The notes: generated from the letters alone by a model not told the origin. A stretch of DNA of 64,000 bases from Turnera subulata (GCA_028386065.3 JAKUCV010003057.1:196469-260468); one strand, 5' to 3'. Shown: positions 13,076-25,414, counted from the stretch's first letter. A program made the numbers and translations.

Positions 13076-13390
13076 GTTGTTGTTGTTGTTATTATTATTG
13101 TTATTATTATTATTATTATTATTATTAAATATTCTTTGAGCGAAAGACTTTTATGCCCTTTCTAGTTTCTCTTAGTTGTAAAACTAACCTAGGGATATAA
13201 TTGTCCTTTTAAGGTTTTCGTAACCCGGAAAATTCCGTAAAATATCCGAAGTATGGATCGAAACTCGGAATTGGAATCTGATGCTTGGTTTACCATAAAA
13301 TAATTTCCAAGATTATTTTTACATGGTAAATTACTGTACCAAGCATTTTACAGTCCGGTAAAAATATAAATTTTTACCCGGGCTGTTACA
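10799..13390 (-). repeat. 3' LTR of the Tekay-like element
   Basis: On the plus strand it begins TGAAACGCCCCGACCCG and ends CCCGGGCTGTTACA, the reverse of a TG...CA LTR. It contains a 60-bp tandem duplication near 11395-11510 (GACAGGGAGCAGACC...), a GC-rich block at 12160-12680, and a long TTA/TTG microsatellite at 13019-13128. Short open frames here are compositional and not genes. Confidence 0.92.
13019..13128. repeat. (TTA)n microsatellite with TTG interruptions
   Basis: Over 100 bp of trinucleotide repeat inside the LTR. The matching tract in the other LTR (27690-27762) is shorter and lacks the TTG run, so it has changed length since insertion. Confidence 0.95.
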
Positions 13391-13408
13391 GTCTACCCCC
13401 CTTAAAAG
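13391..13408 (-). other. Polypurine tract of the Tekay-like element
   Basis: Read on the minus strand the sequence is CTTTTAAGGGGGGTAGAC, directly before the 3' LTR, where plus-strand priming would start. Confidence 0.75.
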
Positions 13409-13425
13409 AATTTCATCCCCGAAAT

Positions 13426-15278
13426 TCACTCCGAGCCAGTGAAGAGATGCGGATACTGGGATCGCATGTGCTCCTCGACTTCCCATGTTGACTCGTTAGC
13501 GGAATGCTTACTCCACTTGGCCTTTACCATGGAAATGGTGCGGTTCCGCAGTTGCCGTTCTTCTCGAGCAAGAATCCGTTCCGGTACTTCTGTGTAGGTA
13601 AGATCTTCTGCCACTTCAACATCCACTGGGGCCACAATATGACTAGGGTCTGATCTGTACCTCCTCAGTATAGAGACGTGAAACACATCATGTATGCGTG
13701 AGAGCTCTTCAGGTAATGACAACCTGTAAGCTAGTGGTCCAATCCTCTCAACAATCTCATATGGCCCGATATACCTTGGACTCAGCTTTCCTCTTCTGTC
13801 GAACCTGATCACTCCTTTCCAAGGTGCAACTCTGAGAAAAACTTTCTCACCAATGTTATACTCCATCTCACGTCGGTGTTTGTCGGCATAGCTCTTCTGT
13901 CGATCCTGAGCAGCTCTCATACACTGTCTCGCTGTCTGGATCTTGTCCACTATCTGTTGGACTAACTCCAGTCCAACATCAATCTCATACCTTCTTCGTC
14001 CCAACATACCGGACTTCTACACTTCCTTCCATAGAGAGCCTCAAAAGGTGGCATACCAATGCTGGAATGGTAGCCGTTGTTATATGCAAACTCTGCTAAG
14101 GGTAGATACTTATCCCAACTCCCACTGAAGTTAAGTGCACAAGCTCTCAACATGTCCTCCAGTGTCTGCATGGTCCTCTCAGACTGTCCATCTGTCTGAG
14201 GATGAAAAGCAGTGCTGAAGCTCAACTTGGTTCCCAAAGTAGCTTGTAAGCTCTTCTAGAAATGTGAGGTGAATCTGGGATCTCTGTCTGAGACTATGGA
14301 CTTTGGAATCCCGTGTAGCCTCACAATCTCAGCAACATACTTACCCGCCAATGTGTCTATGGTATCAGTTTGGCGGATAGGAAGAAAATGAGCCGATTTT
14401 GTTAATCAGTCAACGATGACCCAAATAGCATCATGCTGCCTCCGAGTCATCGGTAAACCAATCACAAAATCCATGGTGATCATCTCCCACTTCCACTCAG
14501 GTATTGTCAATGATCTCATCTTGCCTACTGGAGCCTGATGTTCAGCTTTCACCTGCTGGCAAGTAATGCATCTTGCGACATACTCGGCTACATCCTTTTT
14601 CATACGAGGCCACCAAAAATGACTCCTCAGGTTCTGATACATCTTGGTGTTTCCAGGATGCATCGCATACGGTGTCATATGACCTTCATCTAGAATCTGA
14701 CTACGCAGGTTACTGACATTGGGTACGCATACCCGTTTCCCAATCATCAGTGCTCCATCATCAGCTATACAAAACTTGTCTTCTTTTCCACTCCTTACTC
14801 CTTCCTTTAGCTTGACTAGGTCGGGATCTCCTTCTTGTAACTCCACTATCCATCCTCTTAAGTTGGACTTGACACTCATGTGTGCCAGCAAGGCTCCTGT
14901 ATCATCCACGGTCAAGTCTACTCCTAACTTCCTTAACTCGATAAGTGAGAACATCGAGTAACTAGTGGAGGCATCATCAGATTGTCTCCGGCTCAAAGCA
15001 TCCGCTACCACATTAGCCTTTCCTGGGTGATACTCGATAGTACAATCGTAATCATTAAGCAACTCAACCCAACGTCTTTGTCGCAGGTTAAGCTCCTTCT
15101 GAGTCATGATGTACTTGAGGCTTTTGTGGTCGGTGAAGATTCGACACTTCTATCCAAACAAGTAGTGTCTCTAAATCTTTAGAGCCAAAATCACAGCTGC
15201 CATCTCAAGAACATGAGTCGGGGTACTTCTTCTCATGAGTCCTTAGCTGTCAGGAGGCATAGGCGATTACTCGTCCTT
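13426..15278 (-). pseudogene. Gypsy pol 3' part: end of RNase H, integrase, chromodomain-like tail
   Basis: Continues the RNase H reading frame broken at the Sire insertion. It starts with EGRVIAYAS, then TDHKSLKYI, HPGKANVVADALSRR, the H-H-C-C zinc motif (HPGNTKMY...CITCQQVK) and an integrase core ([17 protein letters not shown]). The tail ILAREERQLRNRTI...VKAKWS resembles the chromodomain of chromoviruses. At least five in-frame stops are present, several of TGG-to-TAG or CGA-to-TGA kind as expected from deamination of methylated cytosine. There is also at least one frameshift before 15170 and one near 13985. Confidence 0.9.
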
Positions 15279-15283
15279 CTTGC

Positions 15284-16810
15284 TGTTAGAACAATAGCCC
15301 TACGCTAGAGGGGGGTGAATAGCGTTTATCGGATTAAAAAGAAATAAGCAGGAAATAAATGCAGAATTAAAGAATGAAGGACACAAACAATTTATCCTGG
15401 TTCACACACACACTACTTGTGTGGCTAATCCAGTCCTTCAAGAGACTCTCTTGAAGATTCCACTATCTACGTTAAGCTTACGGGCGCTTAACAAACCGTT
15501 TACAACCTAGAGTTCTAGTCACAAGAAACTCTAATCTCCTGCTTGAAGATACCTCACTTCAAGACTTCTCACACAAGAAGATATTCCCTCTTCCTATGAA
15601 TCTCAACAAGGGAACTAACCTCCCTTAGGGTGTATAACAACACAATCACTCAAACAAAGGCTCTCACAAGAGTAGATATGAGTTATAGAATTTAAGCTCA
15701 AAAAGGAAACTCTCAAATCCTCAAAGGATATTGGCTCAATTAAGATTTGTAATGTATGTATGAATGAATAGCATGAATGTAGAGAGTTGATTGTTTTGAA
15801 TCAGAGCTGAAAATGCTCAATTTATAGCTCTGAAAAGTTATGGAGCCGTTTGAAATACACTCATGAAAACAGCTTTAAACAAGACATAGTGGGTGCTGAA
15901 AAGTTGTTAGAAATAACGGCTCAACATCGATGTTTAAAGGTACAACATCGATGTTTTGTCCAGAAAATTTGAATTATTGGACTAACGGTAACTAAAACAT
16001 CGATGTTTACCAACTCAACATCGATGTTATTTTGATTCTGTGAAAAATCTTTTAAAGCGTCATTTGAAGAACATCGATGTTTGAAAACCAACATCGATGT
16101 TATTTTGCTTCTGTGAAAATGAGATGAAAACTGATCATTGAAGAACATCGATGTTTAATTTACAACATCGATGTTATTTTGCTTCTGTGAACAAGAGTTA
16201 AAAGAATCAATTTGAAGAACATCGATGTTCTAAATCCAACATCGATGTTAGATGTTCTGAGCCTTCTGCCAATTTTTGGAAAATTCTTTGAAGGCAGGAA
16301 CATCGATGTTTAGAAGACAACATCGATGTTATTTTGACTCGGCAAAAACAATTTTAAGAATGACTTGAAAGCACATCGATGTTACAAATCAAAACATCGA
16401 TGTTATGACTAATTTTAAAAGCAACGGTCATTAGAACATCGATGTTTGGATGCCAACATCGATGTTATTTGCCTACTGCCTGTTTTGGAAACTTGTTTAA
16501 AGGCAGAACATCGATGTTGGAAAACACAACATCGATGTTATTTACTCAGAAAGCGTTTTTGAGCAAGAGTTATGTGATGCATGAGCAAAGTTTATTTAAT
16601 TTTGAGCCAATGTCCTAGAAGAGTTGAGTGTTATACCTTGTACAATTTATGAATCTAACTCTTCTTTCTTGGCTCTTCAATTCTTGTGCTCTTGAATGGT
16701 TTCTTTTGCTTGAGGATTGGTTTGACTTTATTTCTTTTTGCTTCATCTTTGTTATGATCTGGAATTGGTTGTCAATTATCAAAACCTGTAATGAACCATG
16801 AGTTCTAACA
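15284..16810 (-). repeat. 3' LTR of the Sire element
   Basis: TG...CA LTR followed on the plus strand by the complement of a polypurine tract (TTTCTCCCTTTTTGATAATG at 16812-16831). A minus-strand TATA box, CTATAAATT, lies near 15821. Upstream of that box in the element's orientation sits the palindrome array listed separately. Confidence 0.93.
15923..16539. repeat. Array of 18 AACATCGATGTT palindromes in 9 pairs (Sire 3' LTR)
   Basis: The 12-bp perfect palindrome recurs 18 times (one copy has C for the leading A). Copies come in pairs separated by 7-12 bp, and pairs recur every 55-100 bp. The sequence between pairs varies and the 12-mers hardly do. Because each copy is self-complementary, the two members of a pair could form a 12-bp stem with a short loop. 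The array lies about 100-720 bp upstream of the TATA-like box at 15821, in presumed U3. Confidence 0.97.
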
Positions 16811-17143
16811 ATTTCTCCCTTTTTGATAATGAAAAACAACTAGAAGTATATGCCAATATTAGAGGTATATGTAAATAATGATTCCCCCTATATTTTTGAA
16901 ATTATGATTCCCCCTATCTTGATGCATATACTTCTTCTTATCTTCCCCCTTTTGGCATTAGCAAAAAGAAATGATGATGTGCAACATCAATGTTAGCATA
17001 TTATCTACACCTATACATCTCTATGCTTGTTCCCCCTATCTTGTTGTTTTTAGTAAGGGGGATACCTGCAAAACAAAATTAGGGGAGCCTCCGACGCTCA
17101 AGTAAGTAATGTTCAAATTGAGATATGTAAAAAAATGCATGGA

Positions 17144-18899
17144 TTACATTAATGTAGAGTCAAGTATGCCAAGTTCAGTTCGAATTCGAAAGTATGACTC
17201 TTTGTCTAAGGGTTTTGTGAAGATGTCAGCTAGTTGAGATTTTGTTTCAACAAATTCAATAGCTACATCTCCCTTGAGAACATGATCCCTAATGAAGTGA
17301 TGCCTAATATCTATGTATTTGGTTCTAGAATGAAGAACAGGGTTCTTCGTCAAACTTATGGCACTTGTGTTATCACATTTAAGAGGCACATGACTAAGGC
17401 TTAGACCATAATCTTTTAGTTGTTGTTTCATCCAAATAATTTGTGCACAACAACTTCCAGCAGCATTGTATTCCGCTTCGTTGGTAGACAATGCAACACT
17501 AGCTTGTTTCTTGCTAAACCATGAGACTAAAGAGCTACCTAGCAAATGGCATGTTCCACTAGTGCTTTTTCGATCTAATTTGCAGCCTGCAAAATCAGAG
17601 TCGGAATAACCTACGAGATGATGTGTAGTGCCTTTTGGATACCATAATCCAACATTTATTGTGCCTTCAAGGTATTTCATTATTTGTTTTATAGCCTTAA
17701 GATGAGACTCTTTAGGACAAGATTGAAACCTTGCACACAAACAAACACTAAACATGATATCTGGCTTACTTGCCGTAAGGTAAAGAAGTGATCCGATCAT
17801 ACCTCGATATTTCTTAATGTCAACTTCAATACCTTTCTCATCTTTGTCTAAATGTATGGAAGTGCTCATTGGTGTGGCCATTTGCTTGGAGTTGTCCATT
17901 TCAAAGCGCTTGAGTAGCTCTTTGCAATACTTGGATTGGGAGATGAATGTTCCTTCCTTCATTTGTTTGACTTGTAAACCAAGGAAGAATGTCAACTCAC
18001 CCATCATAGACATCTCAAACTCACTGGTCATCATGTTAGAGAATTCCTTGCACAAAGATTCATTAGTGGCACCAAAAATAATATCATCTACATAAATTTG
18101 AACCAAAAGAGTGTTATGATGGTTGTTTTTAATGAATAAGGTGGTGTCAACCTTCCCTCTATTGAATCCATTATCCAAAAGAAATTTACTCAAACGTTCA
18201 TACCAAGCTCTTGGAGCTTGTTTGAGACCGTAGAGTGCTTTCTTGAGTTTGAAAACATGATCGGGAAAGATATGATCTTCAAAGCCAGGAGGTTGAGCAA
18301 CATATACTTCCTCTTGGATGAAGCCATTTAGAAATGCACTTTTGACATCCATTTGATAAAGTTTGAAATTCATAGATGATGCAAATGCAAGCAAAAGACG
18401 AATAGCTTCTAGACGTGCAACAGGTGCGTATGTTTCTTCAAAATCAATTCCTTCTTCTTGATTGTAACCTTTTGCTACCAACCTAGCTTTATTTCTAGTT
18501 ATTATGCCATTTTCATCTAGTTTGTTTCTAAACACCCATTTCGTGCCAATTATTGTATGATCAATGGGCCTTGGAACCAATTCCCAAACATCATTACATT
18601 TGAATTGATTTAGCTCTTCTTGCATAGCCAAGGTCCAATGTTCATCATAAATTGCTTCTGAGATGGTTGTAGGCTCAATTTGTGAAACAAATGCAATGTG
18701 CCCTATGTTGTCTCTAAGAGAATTTCGAGTACTTACACTGCGGTTGATATCACCTATTACCGTGTCAAGGGGATGATCTTTGGACTCTCGCCATGCTCTA
18801 GGTAATTCTTGGTTGATATCAACCGTTGTTTCTTGTATGTCTTCCACTGGGCTTGGTTCTTCTTGTGGTGTAGCCTCCATTTCTTGTTGAGATGTAGGT
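17144..18899 (-). pseudogene. Sire reverse transcriptase and RNase H
   Basis: A 578-codon open frame carries the Copia RT core: [18 protein letters not shown], then the catalytic box YVDDIIFGA. RNase H shows [18 protein letters not shown] and [14 protein letters not shown], ending near FTKPLDKE. It is open to its own stop but is one base out of frame with the upstream integrase (shift near 18900), so the polyprotein is broken. Confidence 0.95.
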
Positions 18900-20328
18900 T
18901 CTGCGTTTTACTGAGAAGTTGGTCGGTTGAAGTGCTTCCTTTCTTCCAAGAGTTGCCTTGCATATCTTCTTCTTTCTTTTCATCCAATGACATCTTCTCA
19001 AGTGTACCTACAAGATCATCACAGAAATCCTTTCTCGCCAAGCGAGTATTATTCTCTGCAAATACAACATGAGGGGACTCCTTAACACTTAAGGTTCGTT
19101 TGTTAAAAACTCTATACGCTTTGCTGCGCAATGAATAGCCTAGAAAGATGCCTTCATCAGATTTTGCATCAAATTTTCCCAAATTGTCTTTTCCATTATT
19201 GTGCACAAAACATTTGCAGCCAAAGACTCTAAAATGGGAAATATTTGGCTTTCTTCCTTTGTATAATTCATAGGGCGTTTTCATGAGTAATGGCCTAATG
19301 ATTGCTTGGTTTAATACATAGCAAGCCGTACTCACTGCATCAGCCCAGAAATACTTAGGAATATTAGCCTCATTGAGCATAGTTCTTGCCATTTCCTCAA
19401 GACACCGATTTTTGCGTTCAACAACGCCATTTTGTTGTGGTGTCCGAGGGGCTGAGAAATTGTGCTTAATCCCATGTTTATCACAAAAAGCTGAAAAATG
19501 ATTGTTTTCAAATTCTCCTCCATGATCACTCCTAATGCAAGCAATTGAACAACCTTTTTTATTTTGAACTTTCTTAAGAAAGCTCTTGAATGTATCAAAT
19601 GCTTCACTTTTATGAGTAAGGAATAAAGTCCAAGTGAATCTAGTATAATCATCCACAATAACAAAAGCATAATAGTTCCCTCCAAAACTTTTAATTTGTG
19701 AGGGACCAAAGAGATCCATGTGCAAAAGTTGAAGTGGTCTAGATGTTGAGACAACATTTTTAGAATGAAACGAAGCTCGCACTTGCTTCCTCTTTTGACA
19801 TGCATCACATATGGAATCCTTCTCAAATTTAATTTTTGGAATGCCAACTACTAAGTCTTGATTAACTAGTTTGTTTAGCATTTTCATATTAACATGACCT
19901 ACTCTACGATGCCATAACCACATATCATCTTCTTTGCTCATTAGACATTTTGAAAACTTAGATGAAGACTCTTCTAAGTTAATCATATAAATATTGTCAA
20001 TTCTATCACCATGAAGAATGATCTTATTATCACTAAGACGTTCTACGGTGCATGACTTGGAATCAAAGATTACACGATTTCCCTTATCACATAATTGACT
20101 TTTGCTTAAGAGATTGTGTTTAAGATCCTTAACAAGCAAAACATTATCAATGGAGGAAGACTCATCTTTGCCAACTGAGCCAATGCCGATGATCTTTCCT
20201 TTGTTGTTGTCTCCAAAGACAACGTTTCCTCCATTTGATGGCTTTATTTGCAAAAATTTGGATGCTTCTCCGGTCATGTGCTTAGAGCATCCGCTATCAA
20301 GGTACCAAAGTACACTTGATACCTTCAA
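18900..20328 (-). pseudogene. Sire protease and integrase
   Basis: Starts with WYLDSGCSKHMTG, the Copia aspartic protease signature (DSG). The integrase follows with an H-H-C-C zinc motif (WHRRVGH...CDACQKRK), then HMDLFGP, SDHGGEF and PQQNGVVERKNR, covering the DDE residues. The frame is offset from gag by a stop/shift at 20330-20350 and from RT near 18900. Confidence 0.93.
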
Positions 20329-20347
20329 GCATACCTACAACATCAAA

Positions 20348-22111
20348 TCAATGAGATTTAGGTACCCAAATCTTCTTGGGTCTTTGAGTGTTAGGAACAT
20401 AGTGGTTATGAGCTTCTTCTTGAGCCCAATGCCTATGCCTAGTGAAACAAACAGGAGCAATGTGTCCTATTCTATTGCAATAATGACAAATGACATTTGG
20501 GTTATGCATTCTTCTAGGTTGATAGTAGTTACTATGTTTCCTATACTTATGCACATTACTCACTTTGTTTATCTTAGGTTGTACCTTAGGTTTCTTTGAT
20601 TCAACTTTATGTCTTTTAGGTTCATTTCTAAAACCTATTCCATGCCTAGTAGATTGCAAGTTACCTAGCATAGAATTCAGATTTTTATAAGGAGTATTAA
20701 ACTTCTTCAAGGTTGTTTCAAGTTGTTCAACTTGTTTTCTTAAAGGTATACATGATGTACATTCCTCTATACTCCTTTTTTCTAGCATCTTATTTTCATC
20801 CTTCAACTTCCTATTTTCACATGCTAATTTTTCATTTTGTTCTTTTAAGGAGCCACATGATACACATTCCTTGGGTGTTTCTAGAGTCTTATTTTCTTCC
20901 TTAAGATTCTTATTCTCATCAGACACATTTTCCATATCATTTTCCAAAGTTATAACTTGTTTCTTTAAACTCTTATTAACTTTAGAAATAGAAATGAATT
21001 CACTATAAAGCTCATCAAATGCATTTTGTAATTCTTCATATGTAAAATTTTCATTTGGAGAAGTGGTACTTACCTCTTCCGGCTCTTCCCTTGCCATGAG
21101 ACATAGGTTAGCCATTTCTTCTTCATCGCTATCAGATGATTCATCACCGGAATCGCCTCCCCATGAGATGTATGCCCTTTGCTTCTTGTAGAGCTTCTTC
21201 TCCTTTCCCTCCTTTGCTTTGGGGCACTTGGGCTTGATGTGCCCAGTCTCTCCACATCCATAGCATTTGGGTGATCCAGACATCTTTCTCCCTTTCTTTA
21301 CAAATTCCTTCTTCATGAATTTGTGGAATTTACGGATGACAAGTCCGAGTTCCTAATCGTCATCGCTAGAGTCCGATTCAGTGAGCTCTTGCGTCTTGGA
21401 GGTGGAAGCTTTGAGAGCTATGTTCTTCTTCTTTGGTTCCTGCAAAGAGGGTTTAAGGATAGTACTTTCATAGGTTAGAAGATTACCTCTAAGACTGTCA
21501 ATGGTTGTGTTCGATGTCCCGATGTTTTCATAGAATGCGTCGGCTTTAGAACGCCATTCGGGAGTGAGGCATCTAAGGACTTTTCTGACCAAGTCCTTGT
21601 CGGAGTAGACCTTCTTGAGAGCATGAAGGTTATTTACAATTTTAGAAAATCGTTCGAACATCTCCTCTATTCCTTCGTTCTCCTTCATTCGAAAGAGTTC
21701 GTAATCTGCAGTGAGGGAGTCGATTTTGGCCTCTCGAACTTGATCGGTTCCTTCGTAGGTGACCTCCAGCTTATCCCACATTTCTTTTGCGGTTGTGCAG
21801 CAAGAGATTTTCCGGTAGTCATCGGGGTTGACTGCACAATAGAGCATGTTGATTGATTTGGCATTGTTTTCAACCAACGTAATGTCTGCAGCATTGTACT
21901 CCTCCTCCATCTTTGGCACTTGGATTTCACCAACTTTCTTCATCGGAATTTGCTCTCCAATCTTCATGATTCGCCAAAGAGCATAGTTGTAGGATTGGAG
22001 GAAAATTCTCATCCTCTCCTTCCAGTAGCTGTAATTAGTGCCATCAAAGAGCGGTGGACGAGTGGTTGATTGTCCTTCGAAGAGTCCTGCATAATTACTT
22101 GAAGAAGCCAT
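20348..22111 (-). pseudogene. Sire gag with two zinc knuckles and a long coiled coil
   Basis: ATG at 22111 (MASSSNYAGLFEG). A Copia gag domain covers residues 1-240 (PPLFDGTNYSYWKERM). An in-frame TAG at 21353-21355 interrupts it. The same frame goes on with the knuckle CYGCGETGHIKPKC, a Lys/Glu/Asn-rich coiled coil of about 140 residues, and a second knuckle CHYCNRIGHIAPVC. The extended gag with coiled coil is what points to Sire. Confidence 0.92.
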
Positions 22112-22151
22112 AGAAAGTTTCTCTCAAACGGTTAAGTCTTCAGAGAGTTAG

Positions 22152-22163
22152 GCTCCGCTACCA
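22152..22163 (-). other. Primer binding site of the Sire element (TGGTAGCGGAGC)
   Basis: Three bases after the 5' LTR in element orientation the minus strand reads TGGTAGCGGAGCC. This matches the initiator-Met tRNA site TGGTATCAGAGC at 10 of 12 positions. The same two changes occur in two other elements of this window. Confidence 0.75.
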
Positions 22164-22165
22164 AT

Positions 22166-23761
22166 TGTTAGAACAATAGCCCTACGCTAGAGGGGGGGTG
22201 AATAGCGTTTATCAGATTAAAAAGAAATAAGCAGGAAATAAATGCGGAATTAAAGATTGAAGGACACAAACGATTTATCCTGGTTCACACACACACACTA
22301 CTTGTGTGGCTAATCCAGTCCTTCAAGAGACTCTCTTGAAGATTCCACTATCTACGTTAAGCTTACGGGTGCTTAACAAACCATTTACAACCTAGAGCTC
22401 TAGTCACAAGAAACTCTAATCTCCTGCTTGAAGATACCTCACTTCAAGACTTCTCACACAAGAAGATATTCCCTCTTCCTATGAATCTCAACAAGGGAAC
22501 TAACCTCCCTTAGGGTGTATAACAACACAATCACTCAAACAAAGGCGCTCACAAGAGTAGATATGAGTTACAGAATTTAAGCTCAAAAAGGCAACTCTCA
22601 AATCCTCAAAGGATATTGGCTCAATTAAGATTTGTAATGTATGTATGAATGAATAGCATGAATGTAGAGAGTTGATTGTTTTGATCAGAGCTGAAAATGC
22701 TCAATTTATAGCTCTGAAAAGTTATGGAGCCGTTTGAAATGCACTCAAGAAAACAGCTTTAAACAAGACATAGTGGGTGCTGAAAAGTTGTCAGAAATAA
22801 CGGCTCAACATCGATGTTTAAAGGTACAACATCGATGTTTTGTCCAGTAAATTTAAATTATTGGACTAACGGTAACTAAAACATCGATGTTTACCAACTC
22901 AACATCGATGTTATTTTGATTCTGTGAAAAATCCTTTAAAGCGTCATTTGAAGAAGATCGATGTTTGAAAACCAACATCGATGTTATTTTGCTTCTGTGA
23001 AAATGAGATGAAAACTGATCATTGAAGAACATCGATGTTTAATTTACAACATCGATGTTATTTTGCTTCTGTGAACAAGAGTTAAAAGAATCAATTTGAA
23101 GAACATCGATGTTCTAAATCCAACATCGATGTTTTGCTCATGTAAAAATATTTTCAAAAGCAACGGCCATGAGAACATCGATGTTTAGGAAGCCAACATC
23201 GATGTTCTGAGCCTTCTGCCAATTTTTGGAAAATTCTTTGAAGGCAGGAACATCGATGTTTAGAAGACAACATCGATGTTATTTTGACTCGGCAAAAACA
23301 ATTTTAAGAATGACTTGAAAGCACATCGATGTTACAAATCAAAACATCGATGTTATGACTAATTTTAAAAGCAACGGTCATTAGAACATCGATGTTTGGG
23401 ATGCCAACATCGATGTTATTTGCCTACTGCCTGTTTTGGAAACTTGTTTAAAGGCAGAACATCGATGTTGGAAAACACAACATCGATGTTATTTACTCAG
23501 AAAGCATTTTTGAGCAAGAGTTATGTGATGCATGAGCAAAGTTTATTTAATTTTGAGCCAATGTCCTAGAAGAGTTGAGTGTTATACCTTGTACAATTTA
23601 TGAATCTAACTCTTCTTTCTTGGCTCTTCAATTCTTGTGCTCTTGAATGGTTTCTTTTGCTTGAGGATTGGTTTGACTTCATTTCTTTTTGCTTCATCTT
23701 TGTTATGATCTGGAATTGGTTGTCAATTATCAAAACCTGTAATGAACCATGAGTTCTAACA
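22166..23761 (-). repeat. 5' LTR of the Sire element
   Basis: Near-identical to the other LTR. It carries one extra palindrome pair (around 23165-23205) that the other copy lacks, which accounts for most of the 69-bp length difference. Confidence 0.93.
22807..23490. repeat. Array of 20 AACATCGATGTT palindromes in 10 pairs (Sire 5' LTR)
   Basis: Same organisation as in the other LTR, with one more pair. Only two copies are imperfect: AGATCGATGTT near 22955 and CACATCGATGTT near 23322. The second variant is shared with the other LTR, so it predates insertion. Confidence 0.97.
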
Positions 23762-24860
23762 CTTGCATCAGCACAGCTCCTAAGCCAAGACCTGATGCAT
23801 CACAAAACAACATGTACTCAACTCCTGGCTTCGGTACTGTTAGCATTGGTGCCGTGGTCAGCTTCTTCTTAAGCTCCTCAAAACTCTGTTGGCACTCCGG
23901 GCTCCAAACAAAAGCTTGTTCTTTCCTCAATAGCTTAGTCATGGGACTGGCTAATAAGGAAAAACCTTCTATGAACCTCCGATAATATCCTGCATGGCCA
24001 AGAAAACTCCTGACTTTGGACATATTCTTAGGAGGCTCCCACTCCAACACAGCCTTAACTTTGGCAGGATCAACCTTTATTCCATCCCCGCCTACTACAT
24101 GTCCGAGGAAGGAAACTTCTCCAAGCCAAAATTCACACTTGCTGAATTTGGCATACAGCTGCTTCTCCCTTAACCTTTGAAGCACTATCCTCAAATGCTC
24201 TTCGTGCTCTTCCTTGCTCTTGGAGTAGATGAGGATATCGTCGATGAAGGCCACAACAAACTTATCCAGGAACTCGTTCAGCACCAAGTGCATTAAGCAC
24301 ATGAATACTGTCGGTGCATTGGTCAAACTGAAAGGTACCACAGTAAATTCGAAGTGGCCATACCGTGTGCGGAAAGCTGTCTTCGGTATGTCCTTCTCCG
24401 AAATCTTGATCTGGTGATAGCCCGATCGGAGATCAATCTTTGAAAACACCGTTGCTCCTTGAAGCTGATCAAAAAGATCATCAATCCTTGGTAACAGGTA
24501 TTTATTCTTGATTGTCACCTTGTTGATCTAGCGATAGTCTACACACATACGCAGACTACTATCATTCTTCACGAACAAGACTGGTGCACCCCATGGTGAG
24601 GTACTAGGCCTGATGAAACCTTTCTCCAGTAGTTCGTCTAGCTGCTTCTTCAGCTCCTGAAGCTCTATCGGTGCCATCCTGTACGGTGCCATCGAGATAG
24701 GTGTAACTCCAGGTATAAGCTCGATGGTGTACTCAACCTCTCTGTCTGGTGGCAGACGGTCAAACTTCTTCTCGTACTCTGTCACGGTCATACCATCCTG
24801 GCGCAATTCCAGGAATTCGAGCTGCATGCGTTCCTGAAATTCTTCGGTAATGAACTTGTC
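23762..24860 (-). pseudogene. Gypsy reverse transcriptase and start of RNase H, fused to a gag fragment
   Basis: Begins with a gag remnant ([22 protein letters not shown]) that runs straight into pre-RT sequence ([25 protein letters not shown]). An in-frame TAG at 24528-24530 falls in CVDYR-ELN. RT continues through [12 protein letters not shown], the catalytic [10 protein letters not shown], and [14 protein letters not shown]. RNase H starts with [15 protein letters not shown], where the Sire insertion cuts it at 23762. Confidence 0.93.
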
Positions 24861-25312
24861 TTGAACATGGCCATGAACTCAGCCCATGGCATCACCACTG
24901 GTTTCGGCAGGTCTCTTGTGGTAGATTCCCACCATGTTGCTGCTTCTTCACGGAAAAGAGAAGCAGCATAGTTCGCCCACTGGTCGGTTGTGCACCTGAT
25001 CTTAAGCATGACCCTGGCGATCTGACATAACCACTCGTCCGCCTCACGAGGGTCAGTCGCTCCTGAAAAAGGCTCACCTCCAAGCTCAGATAGCTTGGTA
25101 AAAACTGGGTCTTCGACTGGTCCCCCGGCTGTCTGTTGATGAAGGATCTGGGTCATCATGTGCATCATCTGCAAGGACATCTGGTATGGCATACCCAGTA
25201 CCCCATCGTAGACATGTGGTTCTTCTTCGTACGCATGCGGTTGACCGATTGACACTTGGTCCTCTTCCAAGTGCTGTTGGGCGGCATGCTGGTGTCCCTC
25301 AGCCGGATCCAT
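24861..25312 (-). pseudogene. Gypsy gag, N-terminal part, frameshifted
   Basis: ATG at 25312 (MDPAEGHQHAAQ). Retrotrans_gag signatures FSGATDPREADEWL and ANYAASLFREEAATWW are present. A one-base loss near 24862 (in MFKDKF) shifts the frame. The C-terminal half and zinc knuckle are deleted. Confidence 0.88.
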
Positions 25313-25414
25313 CTCGTTCTTCCTATATGAAGATGTATGGATGAGTATTATATTTATAATATGTGGAGCAGAATATGCACAGACAATCAAACAACAACCA
25401 AGGACCTACAGCCC

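Larger units (their letters stand above)
15284..23761 (-). mobile_element. Ty1/Copia element of Sire type, 8.5 kb, inserted in the Gypsy RNase H
   Basis: LTRs of 1527 bp (15284-16810) and 1596 bp (22166-23761) start TGTTAGAAC and end GTTCTAACA. The target duplication CTTGC is perfect (15279-15283 and 23762-23766). The internal region on the minus strand codes gag with two zinc knuckles, protease, integrase, RT and RNase H. The long coiled-coil gag and RT sequence fit the Sire/Maximus clade. No env-like ORF is seen. It is interrupted by one stop and two frame changes, yet the LTRs differ by few bases apart from one indel of about 70 bp, so it is recent. Confidence 0.95.

Noticed and set aside
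12933..13139. Open frame with a long poly-Leu run (and its twin at 27603-27809)
   Set aside because: It is translation of a (TTA)n microsatellite in an LTR.
15923..16539. Array of short regular repeats that could suggest a CRISPR
   Set aside because: The genome is a plant nuclear genome, the repeats are 12-bp palindromes in pairs within an LTR, and spacers are neither of constant length nor foreign-looking.
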